From assembly GCF_900566085.1 (NCBI RefSeq), contig NZ_UPHT01000107.1:1-64000 (forward strand): DNA of 64,000 nucleotides. Reading direction: 5' to 3'. Shown one piece after another: positions 18,308-27,670 of the stretch; position 1 is the first letter of the stretch, and every line of letters begins with the position of its first letter. Source of the DNA: Mycobacterium attenuatum (GTDB taxonomy: Bacteria; Actinomycetota; Actinomycetes; Mycobacteriales; Mycobacteriaceae). The translations under genes and the position numbers were made by a program. The notes beneath the pieces are model-generated. The model made no database searches. It was not told the DNA's origin and worked only from the letters and a program-made list of their open reading frames with translations.

Positions 18308-19773
18308 GTGAGGTCTCTTGTCGGCCGAATGTCCGGCAAGTACGAGATTCGTGGGCCGATCGGCAAGGGCGGCATGGGTGAGGTGTAGGAAGCATTTGAC
18401 ACCGACGAAGGCAGACGCGTTGCGTTGAAGGTGCTCACCGATCAGTTCGCCGACGACGAACAATTCCGGACGCGGTTTCTCCGGGAATCGCGCGCCGCGG
18501 CAATTCTCGAAGAGCCGCATGTCATCCCGATCCACGACTGGGGAGAAATTGACCACACGCTATACATCGACATGCGACTGGTGCACGGTCACACGTTGCA
18601 CGAGATGCTCCAAGCGGGCGCGCTGGAGCCGGGGAGGGCTACCGACATCGTCCGGCAGATTGCGGCGGCGTTGGACGCCGCGCCTGCCAACGGGTTGATC
18701 CATCGCGATATCAAACCGCACAACATCATCGTCACGCCAGACGATTTCGCATACCTGGTGGACTTTGGCATCGCCCAAGCCAAAGGCGAAACCCATTTGA
18801 CGATGGTGGGTTACCAAGTCGGTAGTTGGCACTATATGGCGCCGGAGCGATTCGGTGACCAGCAAGTAACACCGGCCGCCGATATCTACTCGCTCACCTG
18901 CGTTCTGTACGAAGCGTTGACGGGCCGAACACCGTTCCCGGGAAATACGGAGCAAGTCATCGCGGGTCACTTGTCGTTGCCACCTCCCCGTCCGAGTGCC
19001 CTCAACGCTTGCGTTCCAGCGGGTTTCGACGACGTCATCGCGCGCGGCATGGCAAAGGATCCTGACGACCGTTACGGCAGTGCTGGAGCGCTGGGACGCG
19101 CCGCCAAGCGTGCCCTTTCGGCCGAACCGCCTCCGCCGTCGGCGACGAATACGTGGCTTGCTCCCCCGCCTAGCATGGCACCTGGTGGCCCCCCGGCATT
19201 CAACGCGCAATTCAGTTATCCCCCTACGGGTCCCGGTCCGCAATATCAAGGAGAACGCTCAAGGAACTATCTGATACCGCATTGCCGACGATCCCCTACT
19301 CCACCCCTGGGCAGACCTCGTATCCGACAGAGTCTTCCTCGGCGACACGACTGCCCCGCACGACGAGCACCGTCGGTACCTCTGCGCCGCAAGATCCCGA
19401 CCAGCAGCTGCGTCAAATCGTCGCCGGCGATCGCTCGTTCGCCAGCACCCACCTCGCTGACCGCTGGATACCGCAACTCAGTTCCAAGCGGCCCGGCGTC
19501 GTCGACAACGGCGTCATATGGGATAACGCCATGACGCTGCAAGAACACCTCCAGCTAAGGCAGCGCTACCCTGGTGCGAGACTTCTCTGGTCGGGCGACT
19601 GGTCTACGTTGTCCGCACCGAATTTCTGGGTTACCGTCGCGGGCATTACTTTTCCCGACTCCGCGGGCGCGCTGGCATGGTGCAGGAGCCAAGGATTTGA
19701 TCGCGACCATTGCATCGCCAAGATCGTGAGCACGACGCATCCGTTTGCGGGGCGTACGGCATACAACAACTAA
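18308..19773 (+). pseudogene. Ser/Thr protein kinase (PknF/PknH-like), broken by in-frame stop and frameshift
   Basis: AAGGAGGG lies just before the GTG at 18308. The frame reads SGKYEIRGPIGKGGMGEV and then hits TAG at 18386, where related kinases have Tyr (GEVY). After the stop the same frame continues through a well-preserved kinase domain: Lys in RVALKVL, HRDIKPHN, DFGIAQAK, and MAPERFGDQQVTPAADIYSL. After a proline-rich linker the frame is lost near 19250-19280. The extracellular domain (HLADRWIPQLSSKRPGVVDN, SAPNFWVTVAGITFPD) resumes in another frame from about 19282, and the transmembrane helix expected between them is missing. Intact mycobacterial relatives are membrane receptor kinases with this C-terminal sensor. 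Two or more lesions argue for real decay rather than a single sequencing error. Confidence 0.8.
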
Positions 19774-20209
19774 TGGGTGTCGTAGGCGGCTGATGGGGGG
19801 CACAAGCTAGCCCAGATACGCTGGGAAACCACTGATTCGACATACGAGACCCGTTAGTCCCGGCTGTCACATCTGCCTCATAAGTCTCTCGTCGAGGCGA
19901 AACGCAATTTGCCCACCTCCCAGCGACAAGCCCACAACCCGAGGCGCGCAAAGGAATTGTTGCTCATAGGCGGACACAAAGAGCGCTTAACCTACAGAGA
20001 CTCGTGTGACTATGTGACATTCTCCGCTCAGGCTTCCCGGCTAAGGCCACGGCATCGCCGGTGTGGGCGTGCGGCCTGCGTGCCGCCAGCCACGGACCGC
20101 CGTGCCCGACGACTTTCGGGAATACAACCGGAGGCGAGCATCCACGCCCCGTGCATCGCCCCGAACGCTCGATGGGAAACCTTGCGATGGTGCAGTAACC
20201 TCACCACGC
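19774..20209. other. Intergenic, nothing convincing
   Basis: 436 bp between the kinase relic and the DUF167 gene. Overlapping short frames on both strands lack ribosome sites and family signatures. The base composition is less GC-biased near 19850-20030 than in the flanking genes, as expected for non-coding DNA. Confidence 0.4.
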
Positions 20210-20440
20210 ATGACCGACATCGTCATGGTCAAGGCCAAGCCGGGCAGCCGCAAGGGTCCGCTGGTCGAAATCGGTCCTGACGGTGGGTTGACAATTTATG
20301 TGCGCGAACCGGCTGTCGACGGCAAGGCCAACGACGCGGTCACCCGGTTACTGGCAGTCCACCTCGGGTTGCCCAGAAGCCGAGTCCAGATGGTGTCCGG
20401 AGCGACGTCGAGTCACAAGCGTTTCCGCGTCAGCCACTAA
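20210..20440 (+). CDS. DUF167 (YggU family) protein
   Basis: 76 residues from the ATG at 20210. The family signatures are seen in order: VKAKPGSRKGPLVEIGPDG, then YVREPAVDGKANDAVTRLLA, then LGLPRSRVQMVSGATSSHKR. The length is typical of this small cytosolic alpha/beta family. Its molecular role is unknown, although members often sit near membrane-protein or cell-division genes. Upstream in-frame extension (to 20063) is arginine-rich and unlike the family, so the short form is preferred. The next gene starts 57 bp downstream on the same strand and may be co-transcribed. Confidence 0.85.
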   Translation: MTDIVMVKAKPGSRKGPLVEIGPDGGLTIYVREPAVDGKANDAVTRLLAVHLGLPRSRVQMVSGATSSHKRFRVSH

Positions 20441-20497
20441 GCGCACGCACGGCCAGGCACCCGGCTGTCTGCCGCCGACCGGTAGAGTCACCAATTC

Positions 20498-21490
20498 GTG
20501 CAGATCGCAGTCACCGGCGGCACCGGATATCTCGGCGCACACATCGTTCGTGGCCTGTTGACGGCCGGCCACCGGGTGCGGCTCCTCGCCGAGCCCGGGT
20601 GGAACAATCCCCCACTGCTACATAAGCTTTCGGGATTCGGGGCGATCACCGTGATGCGGGGCGACGTGCGGGATCCCGATACCGTCTCGCGGCTATTGGA
20701 CGACGTCGAAACCGTGTTGCACGGGGCCGGCGTCGTCGGCACCGACAACCGGCGCGAGAAGTTGATGTGGGAGGTCAACGCGTATGCCACCGAGGCGGTA
20801 CTGCGTCAGGCGCATCAGCGTGGGCTGGACCCGATCGTGTCGATCAACAGCTACAGCGCCCTCTTCCCGCCGCCGGGTCCGGTGATCGGACCGGACACCC
20901 CGACCTCCGCGGGCAGGTCGGCTTATGCCAAGACGAAAGGCTACGCCGACCGGGTTGCCCGCCGGCTGCAAGACGAGGGTGCGCCCATCGTGCTGACCTA
21001 TCCGTCCAGCGTGGTCGGCCCGGCCTACATGACGAACCCGGGGATCACCGAGCAGGGCTGGGCCACGATCGTCCGCACGGGCGTGGCACCGCGATTGCGC
21101 AACGCCGGGATGATGATGGTCGACGTGCGAGACATCGCCGACGTACACGTGGCGTCGATGAGTCCGGGCCGCGGGCCGAAACGCTACCTGTGCGGCGGTG
21201 CGATGCTGAGCTTCGACGAAATGATCAATGCGCTCGAGGCCGGCTGCGGGCGTCACATCAAGCGAATACCTGTCTCTAGCAGTACATTTCGGGCTATCGG
21301 GAAGATGGCCGACGTGATCGGCGCGGTGCTGCCGCTGGGCGCCGGATTCAGTTTCGAAGCGGCACAGCTGCTTACCTCGGCGACCCCCACCGACGACTCG
21401 CGCACCCTGGCCGAGTTCGGGATGACCTGGCGCTCGCCACGGGAGGCGATCATCGCGACCTTTGCGCATCGCGACGGCGACGAAACGTAG
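20498..21490 (+). CDS. NAD-dependent epimerase/dehydratase (extended SDR)
   Basis: 330 residues, GTG start. The N-terminal Rossmann motif is QIAVTGGTGYLGAHIVRGLL (TGxxGxxG). The catalytic pair is in AYAKTKGYADRV (YxxxK). SINSYSALFPP supplies the active-site Ser region, and TYPSSVVGPAYMTNPG follows as in extended SDRs. Such proteins act on sugar nucleotides or on hydroxyl/keto groups of lipids and sterols. The chain resembles the M. tuberculosis Rv0139-type oxidoreductases, whose substrate is not established. It is convergent with the WS/DGAT gene, with only 23 bp between the two stops. Confidence 0.85.
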   Translation: MQIAVTGGTGYLGAHIVRGLLTAGHRVRLLAEPGWNNPPLLHKLSGFGAITVMRGDVRDPDTVSRLLDDVETVLHGAGVVGTDNRREKLMWEVNAYATEAVLRQAHQRGLDPIVSINSYSALFPPPGPVIGPDTPTSAGRSAYAKTKGYADRVARRLQDEGAPIVLTYPSSVVGPAYMTNPGITEQGWATIVRTGVAPRLRNAGMMMVDVRDIADVHVASMSPGRGPKRYLCGGAMLSFDEMINALEAGCGRHIKRIPVSSSTFRAIGKMADVIGAVLPLGAGFSFEAAQLLTSATPTDDSRTLAEFGMTWRSPREAIIATFAHRDGDET

Positions 21491-21513
21491 TTCGCTTTCG
21501 GCAAGACCTGTCT

Positions 21514-23124
21514 TCAGGAGCTGACTGCGGACGTCGCGGCCAGCAACCGCTCGAAAGCAACGGCAAACCCGTCGACGATCGTTTCATGGTCGGGCACCAG
21601 GGTTTGGTCACAGGCGATGCCCACCACCACGTTGCCGTTGTAGGTGGAGATCGTGAAGCTCATAGGCTGGTTACCCGATACCGGCGCCCACCCGACGATG
21701 CCCGCCACCTTGCTACCGGCCAGGTACACCGGCATCGGCGGGCCGGGCACATTCGTGAGCGTACCGATCGTACGGTTGGTGAACAGGTCCACCGACGCTT
21801 CATACAGCTGCCGGTTGAACCCGGCGATGGTCTCCTGCAGGCGAAACGCGACCGCCGCCTCGTGGCCGTGCTTGATCCGGTTCATCCGCTTCTTGGCCAC
21901 GGCCAGGACTCGGAGCGCATCGGCCTCATCGGTGGGCAGTTCGAGCTGCACCAGGGCGAACTCGTTACCAAGGTTGTCGGGCAGCGTCACGTCGACGGGT
22001 TTGAGGTTGACCGGAATCATGAAGGTCACTGCGGAGCAGTGGGCATGGTGGGCCTGCAGGTAGTCGTGCAATGCTCCGGCTGCGCTGGTCACCAGCACGT
22101 CATTGACCGTGCAGTTGTTCGCCGTGGCCACCGCCTTGACTTTGGCTAGCGGGATGGACTCTGACCACGCCACCGCTTTGTCTTGGCCCGCGGTACCGGT
22201 CCAGATGGTCGAGTCGTTGCGAGTGCCGAGCAGCAGCTTGCGCAGGGTGTCCACGTCACCGGGTGCAGCGGAGAACACGTCCACCAGCGTGCCGCTACCC
22301 GGCACGGCTGCCCGCATGGTGGCGCCGACGGACTCGGCCGCGTCCGACATGGCAGAGCGTGCCGACGTGGTGATCGTGTGGCCGGCGCCCAACGGGTTCT
22401 GCAACGCCAGACGCCCAAACTCATTGGCACGACCAAGGATGCGAGGCACTGCGGCAGCGACCCCGATCATGCCGGCTGCCACGTCCGTCGCCCGTCCGCC
22501 TGGGTCGCTCACCGTCTCTTCGAGCAGTGACCTCGCACGCTGCGCGGTACCGGACGCCCGGCCCGCTGCCGCGCGCAGCCGTTGCCGCATCGGCTGCCCC
22601 GGGGGGTGGGGGCGCGCGGCGTGCTGCACGATACCGGGACCGCGGATGGGACCTCCTGCGGGCGACGCGTCGAATAGGCTCATCGAAAGCTCGACCATGC
22701 GCATCCCGTCGGCGACGGCGTGATGTGTCCGCATGATCATGGCGCTGCCATCCCGGTAGCGGTCTACCCAAATGCCTTGCCAGAGTGGCCGAGTGCGGTC
22801 GAGCATTTCGGTGCGATGGCTGGCCACCAAGGCCTGCAGCTCGCGGCGGTCGGCGGGATCCTTGAGGTCCACGACGGTCACGTGCTTCCCGAAGTCGAAA
22901 TCGTCGGCCAGCTCCCACCACCACGAGCCGTCGTGATCCTGGACCGCCAGACTGCGAAACACCGGGTAACGGTTGATGAGCCGATCCTCGAGGACCTCGC
23001 GCACCCGTCCCCAATCCAGCGGATCGGCAGTCCAGACCACCGTGTCGACGACCATCAGGTTGTTGGGTCGATCCATTTCCAGCCACAGGGCGTCCTGGAT
23101 GCCGAGCCTGCGTCGGTCAGCCAT
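21514..23124 (-). CDS. Wax ester synthase / diacylglycerol acyltransferase (WS/DGAT), 536 aa
   Basis: Bifunctional acyltransferases of this family esterify diacylglycerol or fatty alcohols with acyl-CoA to make storage triacylglycerol or wax. The catalytic HHxxxDG is present as MRTHHAVADGMRM near residue 135. The N-terminal block LGIQDALWLEMDRPNNLM and the C-terminal block NVPGPPMPVYLAGSKV with GWAPVSGNQPMSF are typical. The chain is longer than the usual 460-490 residues because of a region between 200 and 290 rich in Ala, Arg and Gly (AAGRASGTAQRARSLLEE). It is the second of two WS/DGAT genes in tandem, 58 bp after the first, and so probably in one transcript. Confidence 0.9.
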   Translation of the reverse strand: MADRRRLGIQDALWLEMDRPNNLMVVDTVVWTADPLDWGRVREVLEDRLINRYPVFRSLAVQDHDGSWWWELADDFDFGKHVTVVDLKDPADRRELQALVASHRTEMLDRTRPLWQGIWVDRYRDGSAMIMRTHHAVADGMRMVELSMSLFDASPAGGPIRGPGIVQHAARPHPPGQPMRQRLRAAAGRASGTAQRARSLLEETVSDPGGRATDVAAGMIGVAAAVPRILGRANEFGRLALQNPLGAGHTITTSARSAMSDAAESVGATMRAAVPGSGTLVDVFSAAPGDVDTLRKLLLGTRNDSTIWTGTAGQDKAVAWSESIPLAKVKAVATANNCTVNDVLVTSAAGALHDYLQAHHAHCSAVTFMIPVNLKPVDVTLPDNLGNEFALVQLELPTDEADALRVLAVAKKRMNRIKHGHEAAVAFRLQETIAGFNRQLYEASVDLFTNRTIGTLTNVPGPPMPVYLAGSKVAGIVGWAPVSGNQPMSFTISTYNGNVVVGIACDQTLVPDHETIVDGFAVAFERLLAATSAVSS

Positions 23125-23182
23125 CTTGCACCTCCACCAATATTCGACTGTGCATCAAAGCTCTCCACGGGTGGCCGGTAGG

Positions 23183-24643
23183 TTATCGCGCGGGGATCGG
23201 CCGCACTCTGGACGCGATGTCGAGATCCGCACGCGGCAGTAGTTCAGCGAACGACGCGTCCATGCAATCGCCGTAGTGCTCGATATCCGGCAGCACGGCC
23301 GGGCAGCCGTTGATGCTGACGAGCATGCGTCCGCAATAACTGACTGCGCTGTGCATCAACCCATTTCGTTGCGAGAACGGGGTGAAACCGTAGCTGGCGA
23401 TCATCCGAGCACCGACGAGGTAGAGCGGGGACTGCGAGCCGCGCATGGTGGTCACGTACGTGTTGGCAACCCACGAGGTGTCCCAGTACTGCCCGAGGTG
23501 CGCCGCTCTCGCGAGACGGATCGCCGGCACCAGCAGCGCACCGGGCAAGAACTCGGCGTACTCGACGAACGAGCGCGGACCCACCGCCTCGATGAAGGCC
23601 TTCGAGCGGGCGCTGGACTCGTGCGCGGCCCGCAGCCGGGATAGCGGGTCGGCGATGTTCGTGCCGAGCGATGCACGGGCCACGGCAAGCTGATTCGCTC
23701 CGCGCCGGCCCTTGATGTGTTCCTGCATCGCGATGACCGTGACAAGCGAAGATTCGGGCAGCTCCCCCTTGTCCAGCAGATAGCGGCGCAGCGCGCCCCC
23801 GATGCCCGCAAGCACGACGTCGTTGACCGTGGCTCCCCGCACCCGCGTGCGTGCGGCCCGGATTGCGGCCAGGTCGTAGGCTCGTCCGTCGAAATTGCGA
23901 CGGCTGTCGGTGCGGTCGTTGAACCGGGTGTGGGGCACGCCGCCGAAAAGTCCGTGTTCCACGCGGTCGGTCGACATCAGCCGGGTAACCGCCACGGGCA
24001 TCCGGGCCACGACGGGAACGCTGTGCCTGGCCGCAGACAGCAGTTGGGGCGGTCGTCGGGCGTAGCTGACCGCGGCGCGGACGAGCAGGTTCAGCGGCGA
24101 CGGACGCGGCTCCGGGTTCCAGTTGTCCGGCGGGGCCGGCCGGATTTCCGGGGTGGGGTCATGCAGCGCGCCGACGATGCCCATGCCCGTAATGCCGTCG
24201 ACCGCGGAATGATGCATCGTGAAGAGCACCACAAAAGCGCCGTCCGGAAATCCGTCGATCTTGCCGAGTCCGTCGATGAAGTAGCAGTCCCAGGGAGGGC
24301 GGTGCAAATCCATGCGCTGAGCATGCAGTTCTGACACCAGCTCACAGAGCTGCCGCCAGTCACCGCGGCGGGGCAAGGTCAGGTGGTGCAGGTGCCGGCT
24401 CAGCTCGAAGTTCTTGTCGCGCAACCAGTATGGGTGATCCAGATCTAACGGGACCCGGGCAAGCGCCGAGCGCAATGCACGGTCCGCGCCAAGCCGGGCG
24501 CCGATATGCGCGGCGACATCGCCGAAGTTGACGGTGCCGCCCGGAGCCGTCGCCGGGTCGTAGATCGCAAAAGAGCTGACGTGCGCCCCGCCGGCAGCTT
24601 CGAAGTAGACGAACGCGGCATCCAGACCGCTCAATTGCTCCAT
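23183..24643 (-). CDS. Wax ester synthase / diacylglycerol acyltransferase (WS/DGAT), 486 aa
   Basis: The standard length for the family. It begins MEQLSGLDAAFVYFEAAGGA, the common WS/DGAT opening LSxLDAxFLxxE. The active-site motif is LFTMHHSAVDGITGMG near residue 140, followed by the conserved NDVVLAGIGGALRRYL and, near the C terminus, SQSPLYLVGARMIASYGFTP. It probably produces triacylglycerol or wax esters at the inner membrane or lipid-droplet surface, using acyl-CoA. It lies upstream of the 536-aa paralogue. The two differ enough in the N-terminal and central regions to be old duplicates with different acyl or alcohol preference. Confidence 0.92.
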   Translation of the reverse strand: MEQLSGLDAAFVYFEAAGGAHVSSFAIYDPATAPGGTVNFGDVAAHIGARLGADRALRSALARVPLDLDHPYWLRDKNFELSRHLHHLTLPRRGDWRQLCELVSELHAQRMDLHRPPWDCYFIDGLGKIDGFPDGAFVVLFTMHHSAVDGITGMGIVGALHDPTPEIRPAPPDNWNPEPRPSPLNLLVRAAVSYARRPPQLLSAARHSVPVVARMPVAVTRLMSTDRVEHGLFGGVPHTRFNDRTDSRRNFDGRAYDLAAIRAARTRVRGATVNDVVLAGIGGALRRYLLDKGELPESSLVTVIAMQEHIKGRRGANQLAVARASLGTNIADPLSRLRAAHESSARSKAFIEAVGPRSFVEYAEFLPGALLVPAIRLARAAHLGQYWDTSWVANTYVTTMRGSQSPLYLVGARMIASYGFTPFSQRNGLMHSAVSYCGRMLVSINGCPAVLPDIEHYGDCMDASFAELLPRADLDIASRVRPIPAR

Positions 24644-24893
24644 TGTCAGCTACCCGATGATCGATCGAGTGTGGTCGAACCCCGCGACGGCCAGCAGGCG
24701 CGGTTGCGCAAGCGAATCGGGCTCCAGGCTCGGTGGCCAGGGGCAGATCTCGCAGGCGCTGCCCTCATGAAAACCCCTATCGGCAAAGCATCATTGCGTT
24801 CTGAGGTGAGCCAAGCCCTGATGCCGCCGGGTGGCTAGAGCCAAAAGTCCACTATCGGCAGCCATCAGCCTCGCCGCCGCAGGGCCGAACGAA

Positions 24894-25550
24894 CTATGAC
24901 ACGACGTTGTCGAGTTCGCGCAGCGCTGCAGCGGCGCGCGCGATGCCGTGCTCGGCGCAGAAGCGCACCACGTCACGCACGCCGTCGGTACCGAGACCCG
25001 CGTCGAGCGCGAGTGCGACGTGCCGGCGGAAGGACTCGCCGAGAGCCTGCTGGGCCACATCGGACGTCAGTGCCATGATGGCGCGCTCGCGGACGCTGAG
25101 CCGGTGTTCCGACCACGCCCGCGACAGCTGCCAAGCAACGAATTCGGTGGTCCATTCGTCGGTGGTGCCCACGTGTGACACCACGTCAGCCACGGCACCG
25201 GGCGCCGAAGCGTCATCGAGATCGCTTGTGTCCATTCCGATCTCGACTGCGACATCGCGAAGCCGCGCAAGCGCGTCGGCTGCCGCCGGATAGCCCGAAT
25301 ACGGGGCGACAAACCGGATCGCGGCCAACAGGTCGGCGTAGCCCAGACCGTGCATGGTGGCCGCGGTGACGTGCATCCGGAACGCCAGTCCCAGGCATGG
25401 CCGACAGATATCCATGGTCAGGTTCTGCAGCAACTTCTCCCGGACGCTCGTCCCGCCTAATCCGAACGTAGCGGCGCCCACGTCCAGCGCGAGCCGCTCG
25501 AATTGCGGATCGACCTCACCGAGGGGACTGCTCGGTAGTTCCACCGTCAC
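24894..25550 (-). CDS. Carboxymuconolactone decarboxylase / AhpD-like protein with two repeats
   Basis: 218 residues, GTG start at 25550 with AAAGG upstream. Two helical CMD-type repeats are visible: VREKLLQNLTMDICRPCLGL to LADALARLRDV (roughly residues 35-105) and LSVRERAIMALTSDVAQQAL to AALRELDNV (roughly 150-215). The first repeat holds one CxxC-like pair (CRPC), the second none, so an AhpD-type peroxidase relay is doubtful. Family members include 4-carboxymuconolactone decarboxylases and alkylhydroperoxidase reductases. The start lies 43 bp after the deazaflavin reductase gene, suggesting a two-gene operon under the divergent TetR regulator. Confidence 0.75.
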   Translation of the reverse strand: MTVELPSSPLGEVDPQFERLALDVGAATFGLGGTSVREKLLQNLTMDICRPCLGLAFRMHVTAATMHGLGYADLLAAIRFVAPYSGYPAAADALARLRDVAVEIGMDTSDLDDASAPGAVADVVSHVGTTDEWTTEFVAWQLSRAWSEHRLSVRERAIMALTSDVAQQALGESFRRHVALALDAGLGTDGVRDVVRFCAEHGIARAAAALRELDNVVS

Positions 25551-25593
25551 TGTGCTGCCTTTCCTTCAACTACGGCAACAGGATCCACGCGAA

Positions 25594-25995
25594 TCAGCCT
25601 GCCGGCGCGAGCTCGCGCACCACCTCGAGCTGGAGGAACTCCGGCGCCTTGATCACCCAGCGGAGCATGAACCGGATGAACTTCGGCATGCCGGCCGCGT
25701 TCTCGTCTCGGAACAGGGTCGGGGCACCGAGTTGGTAGTGCCGCCGCCTGGTCCGCAGTTCGCAACCGCCGGCGGCGAGCACATTGCGCACCCAATCGGT
25801 ACCCGGACCGTACGTCAACGCGATCACAAATCCGTTGTCGCGCCGAAAGACCCACAACGGCGTCCGAAAGACGCGGCCCGATTTGCGTCCGCGATGAATC
25901 ACGACTCCCCATCCCGGTGCCCACGGGGCGATGTAGCGGGTAACGCGATTGAGACCGATTTTGTTGGCCCTGGCCACCCATCGTGGTGCCGGCAT
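25594..25995 (-). CDS. Deazaflavin (F420)-dependent nitroreductase family protein (Ddn-like)
   Basis: 133 residues, ATG at 25995 with GAGGAG 6 nt upstream. The split beta-barrel signatures are VVIHRGRKSGRVFRTPLWVF (the GRxSGxxRxTPL cofactor motif), then VIALTYGPGTDWVRNVLAAG (YGxxxDWVRNVxAAG), then CELRTRRRHYQL. These match the DUF385 / nitroreductase-family deazaflavin-dependent oxidoreductases. They use reduced F420H2 to reduce quinones, nitro compounds or unsaturated lipids, and are often membrane-associated in mycobacteria. It is the first gene of a minus-strand unit and is divergent from a TetR regulator, which is its likely controller. Confidence 0.88.
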   Translation of the reverse strand: MPAPRWVARANKIGLNRVTRYIAPWAPGWGVVIHRGRKSGRVFRTPLWVFRRDNGFVIALTYGPGTDWVRNVLAAGGCELRTRRRHYQLGAPTLFRDENAAGMPKFIRFMLRWVIKAPEFLQLEVVRELAPAG

Positions 25996-26021
25996 CGTAA
26001 ACTCCTCACTCGTGGAATTTA

Positions 26022-26057
26022 TACCATAAGGCTAACGCTCGCCGATGCGGAAGTCAA
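26022..26057 (-). promoter_or_regulatory. Predicted sigma-A-type promoter of the deazaflavin reductase gene
   Basis: On the minus strand TTGACT (26057-26052) is followed by a 17-bp spacer and TAGCCT (26034-26029), close to -35/-10 consensus and spacing. It overlaps the region upstream of the divergent TetR gene, so that regulator could control both directions. Confidence 0.5.
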
Positions 26058-26063
26058 CGACTG

Positions 26064-26076
26064 TAGAATTTTGGAG
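26064..26076 (+). promoter_or_regulatory. Likely -10 box and ribosome site of the TetR gene
   Basis: TAGAAT (26064-26069) lies 9 bp before the ATG at 26079, and GGAG (26073-26076) sits between. The transcript would start at or very near the start codon (short or absent leader). The same TAGAATTT sequence stands before the LLM gene at 57993. Confidence 0.4.
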
Positions 26077-26078
26077 CT

Positions 26079-26675
26079 ATGCGCCCGATTGGACGACGCC
26101 CGGGTAACCCCGACACTCGCAACGTGATCGTGGCGACGGCCCGCCGGTTGTTCGCCGCCGCCGGATACGACCAGACCTCGGTGCGCGATATCGCCTCCGC
26201 GGCCAACGTCGACCCGGCACTGATCCGGCACTACTTCGGTAGCAAGGCCGAATTGTTCCGGTCCACCGTTGGCTGGCCGTTCGAGCCGGTCGAGATCGGA
26301 GGGCGCATCGTCAGCGGTGAACGTGACGAGATCGGCGCGCGCCTGACTCGGGTGTTCTTCGAAGCGTGGGAGAACCCGGATTCGCGCGCCCCGCTGCTGG
26401 CGATCCTTCGCGGTGCGGCCACCCACGAGGAGTCCACCACCCTGGTCCGTGAGTTCATTCAAGACCAGCTGTATCCGCAATTGGCCAAGCCGTTACGGGG
26501 ACCGGACACCGAGCTGCGGATCGACTTGGCGATGGCCCAGCTCCTGGGAATCGCCTACCTGCGCCATGTTCTACAGGTGGAGCCGATCGCGTCAACGCCG
26601 TTGGACGAACTGATTACGCGGGTCACGCCAATTGTCGACGCCCACCTCAAACTGGGTGATCCGAGCGACCGATAG
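26079..26675 (+). CDS. TetR/AcrR family transcriptional regulator
   Basis: 198 residues. The N-terminal HTH is complete: NVIVATARRLFAAAGYDQTS then VRDIASAANVDPALIRHYFG followed by SKAELF, the canonical TetR_N pattern. The C-terminal ligand domain (residues 75-190) is unremarkable and shows TetR_C-type features (LIREYF-like and LGIAYLRHVLQVEP). It is divergent from the deazaflavin reductase/CMD unit with 83 bp between start codons, the usual arrangement for a local repressor. Ligand and operator are not evident. The gene ends 16 bp before the convergent hydrolase-LuxR pseudogene. Confidence 0.9.
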   Translation: MRPIGRRPGNPDTRNVIVATARRLFAAAGYDQTSVRDIASAANVDPALIRHYFGSKAELFRSTVGWPFEPVEIGGRIVSGERDEIGARLTRVFFEAWENPDSRAPLLAILRGAATHEESTTLVREFIQDQLYPQLAKPLRGPDTELRIDLAMAQLLGIAYLRHVLQVEPIASTPLDELITRVTPIVDAHLKLGDPSDR

Positions 26676-26691
26676 CGGCGGCCTCCAGCAA

Positions 26692-27509
26692 CTAAGGGTC
26701 CAGAGTCGCCAACCGGGCGGCGGCGGCCGCGCGCGCCGACTTCCCCGCAACGCCGAGCTTGGCATAGCAGTTCGACAGGTGCCGTTCGACGGTGCGCACG
26801 CTCAAATGCATTGCGGCAGCTATGGAATCGTTGTCCCATCCCTGGGCGATGAAGCGTAGGGCCTCCATCTCGCGGTCGGTGAACAGGTCGCCGTCGAGCG
26901 GTGGCGCGCAGCGGCCTGCAGGAAGGAAGCCTCGCAACTGCGCGCGGAACTCGTTCCAGGCCGGCTCGTCCTGGAGCAGGATGTGATTGGCGCTGCCGAG
27001 TGGCACGAACGTGGCGCCCGGTATTAAGGACGCCAGTTTGCGCCCCTCGTCGAATGCGACCACCGCGTCGTCGCGGCCGTGCAGCGCCAGGGTCGGGACC
27101 GTGATAGTCCGCGCCAATTCGCTGACGTCCACCCCGTACCGGACCGCGCGGGAGCGCGCCGCATGCTCACCCGAACACGATGATCGCTGCAACTCGTCGA
27201 ACCAGGCCATCTGCGTATCCGGTCCACTCCGGCGGCATCGACGACTGCCTCGAGGTCCTCGACCCAGTTCTCGAGCGTCAAGCTCGGGTAGTCCCGGTCG
27301 GATAGTCCGCAGCCGCGTTCGTCGTAGCGGACCAGGGTGTGCTCATCGCTGAGGAATTGCACCCAGTGGCGCCAAACCTTCGACGTCCAGTCATGTTCGA
27401 GGTGGGTCATCCAATGTCCCGCCTTGACCACTGCGGGGCCGTGTCCGCTGGTGGCGTACGCGATCCGCACACCGTCGGCCGAAGTGCAGAACCGCAGTTC
27501 CTGACGCAC
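26692..27509 (-). pseudogene. Alpha/beta hydrolase fold fused to LuxR-type HTH, internally deleted
   Basis: The 5' part (27509 down to about 27250) encodes the start of an alpha/beta hydrolase: FCTSADGVRIAYATSGHGPA, HWMTHLEHDW, LVRYDERGCGLSDRD and NWVEDLEAVVDAAGVDR. It then shifts frame. The 3' part continues in another frame from MAWFDELQRSS through VPTLALHGRDDAVVAFDEG and FVPLGSANHILLQ to a LuxR HTH, LFTDREMEALRFIAQGWDND and VERHLSNCYAKLGVAGKSA. The segment between them, which should carry the nucleophile elbow GxSxG and the cap, is gone. Intact relatives join the two in one protein of about 340 residues with LuxR at the C terminus. The deletion plus frame change makes this copy inactive as a hydrolase. 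Confidence 0.8.
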
Positions 27510-27670
27510 GTCAACATGCTACGTGTGCGCCGACATGATGTTGCCGCAATTTGGGTAGTAGCCCCGATGCGGCCATGGGCGTCATATTCCTAACCTTCGA
27601 GACATGGACATTCAGCGCTCGGTGATCAGCCCGCAGAATGCGCGTCTAGCCACCGATCACGACCCCAACT

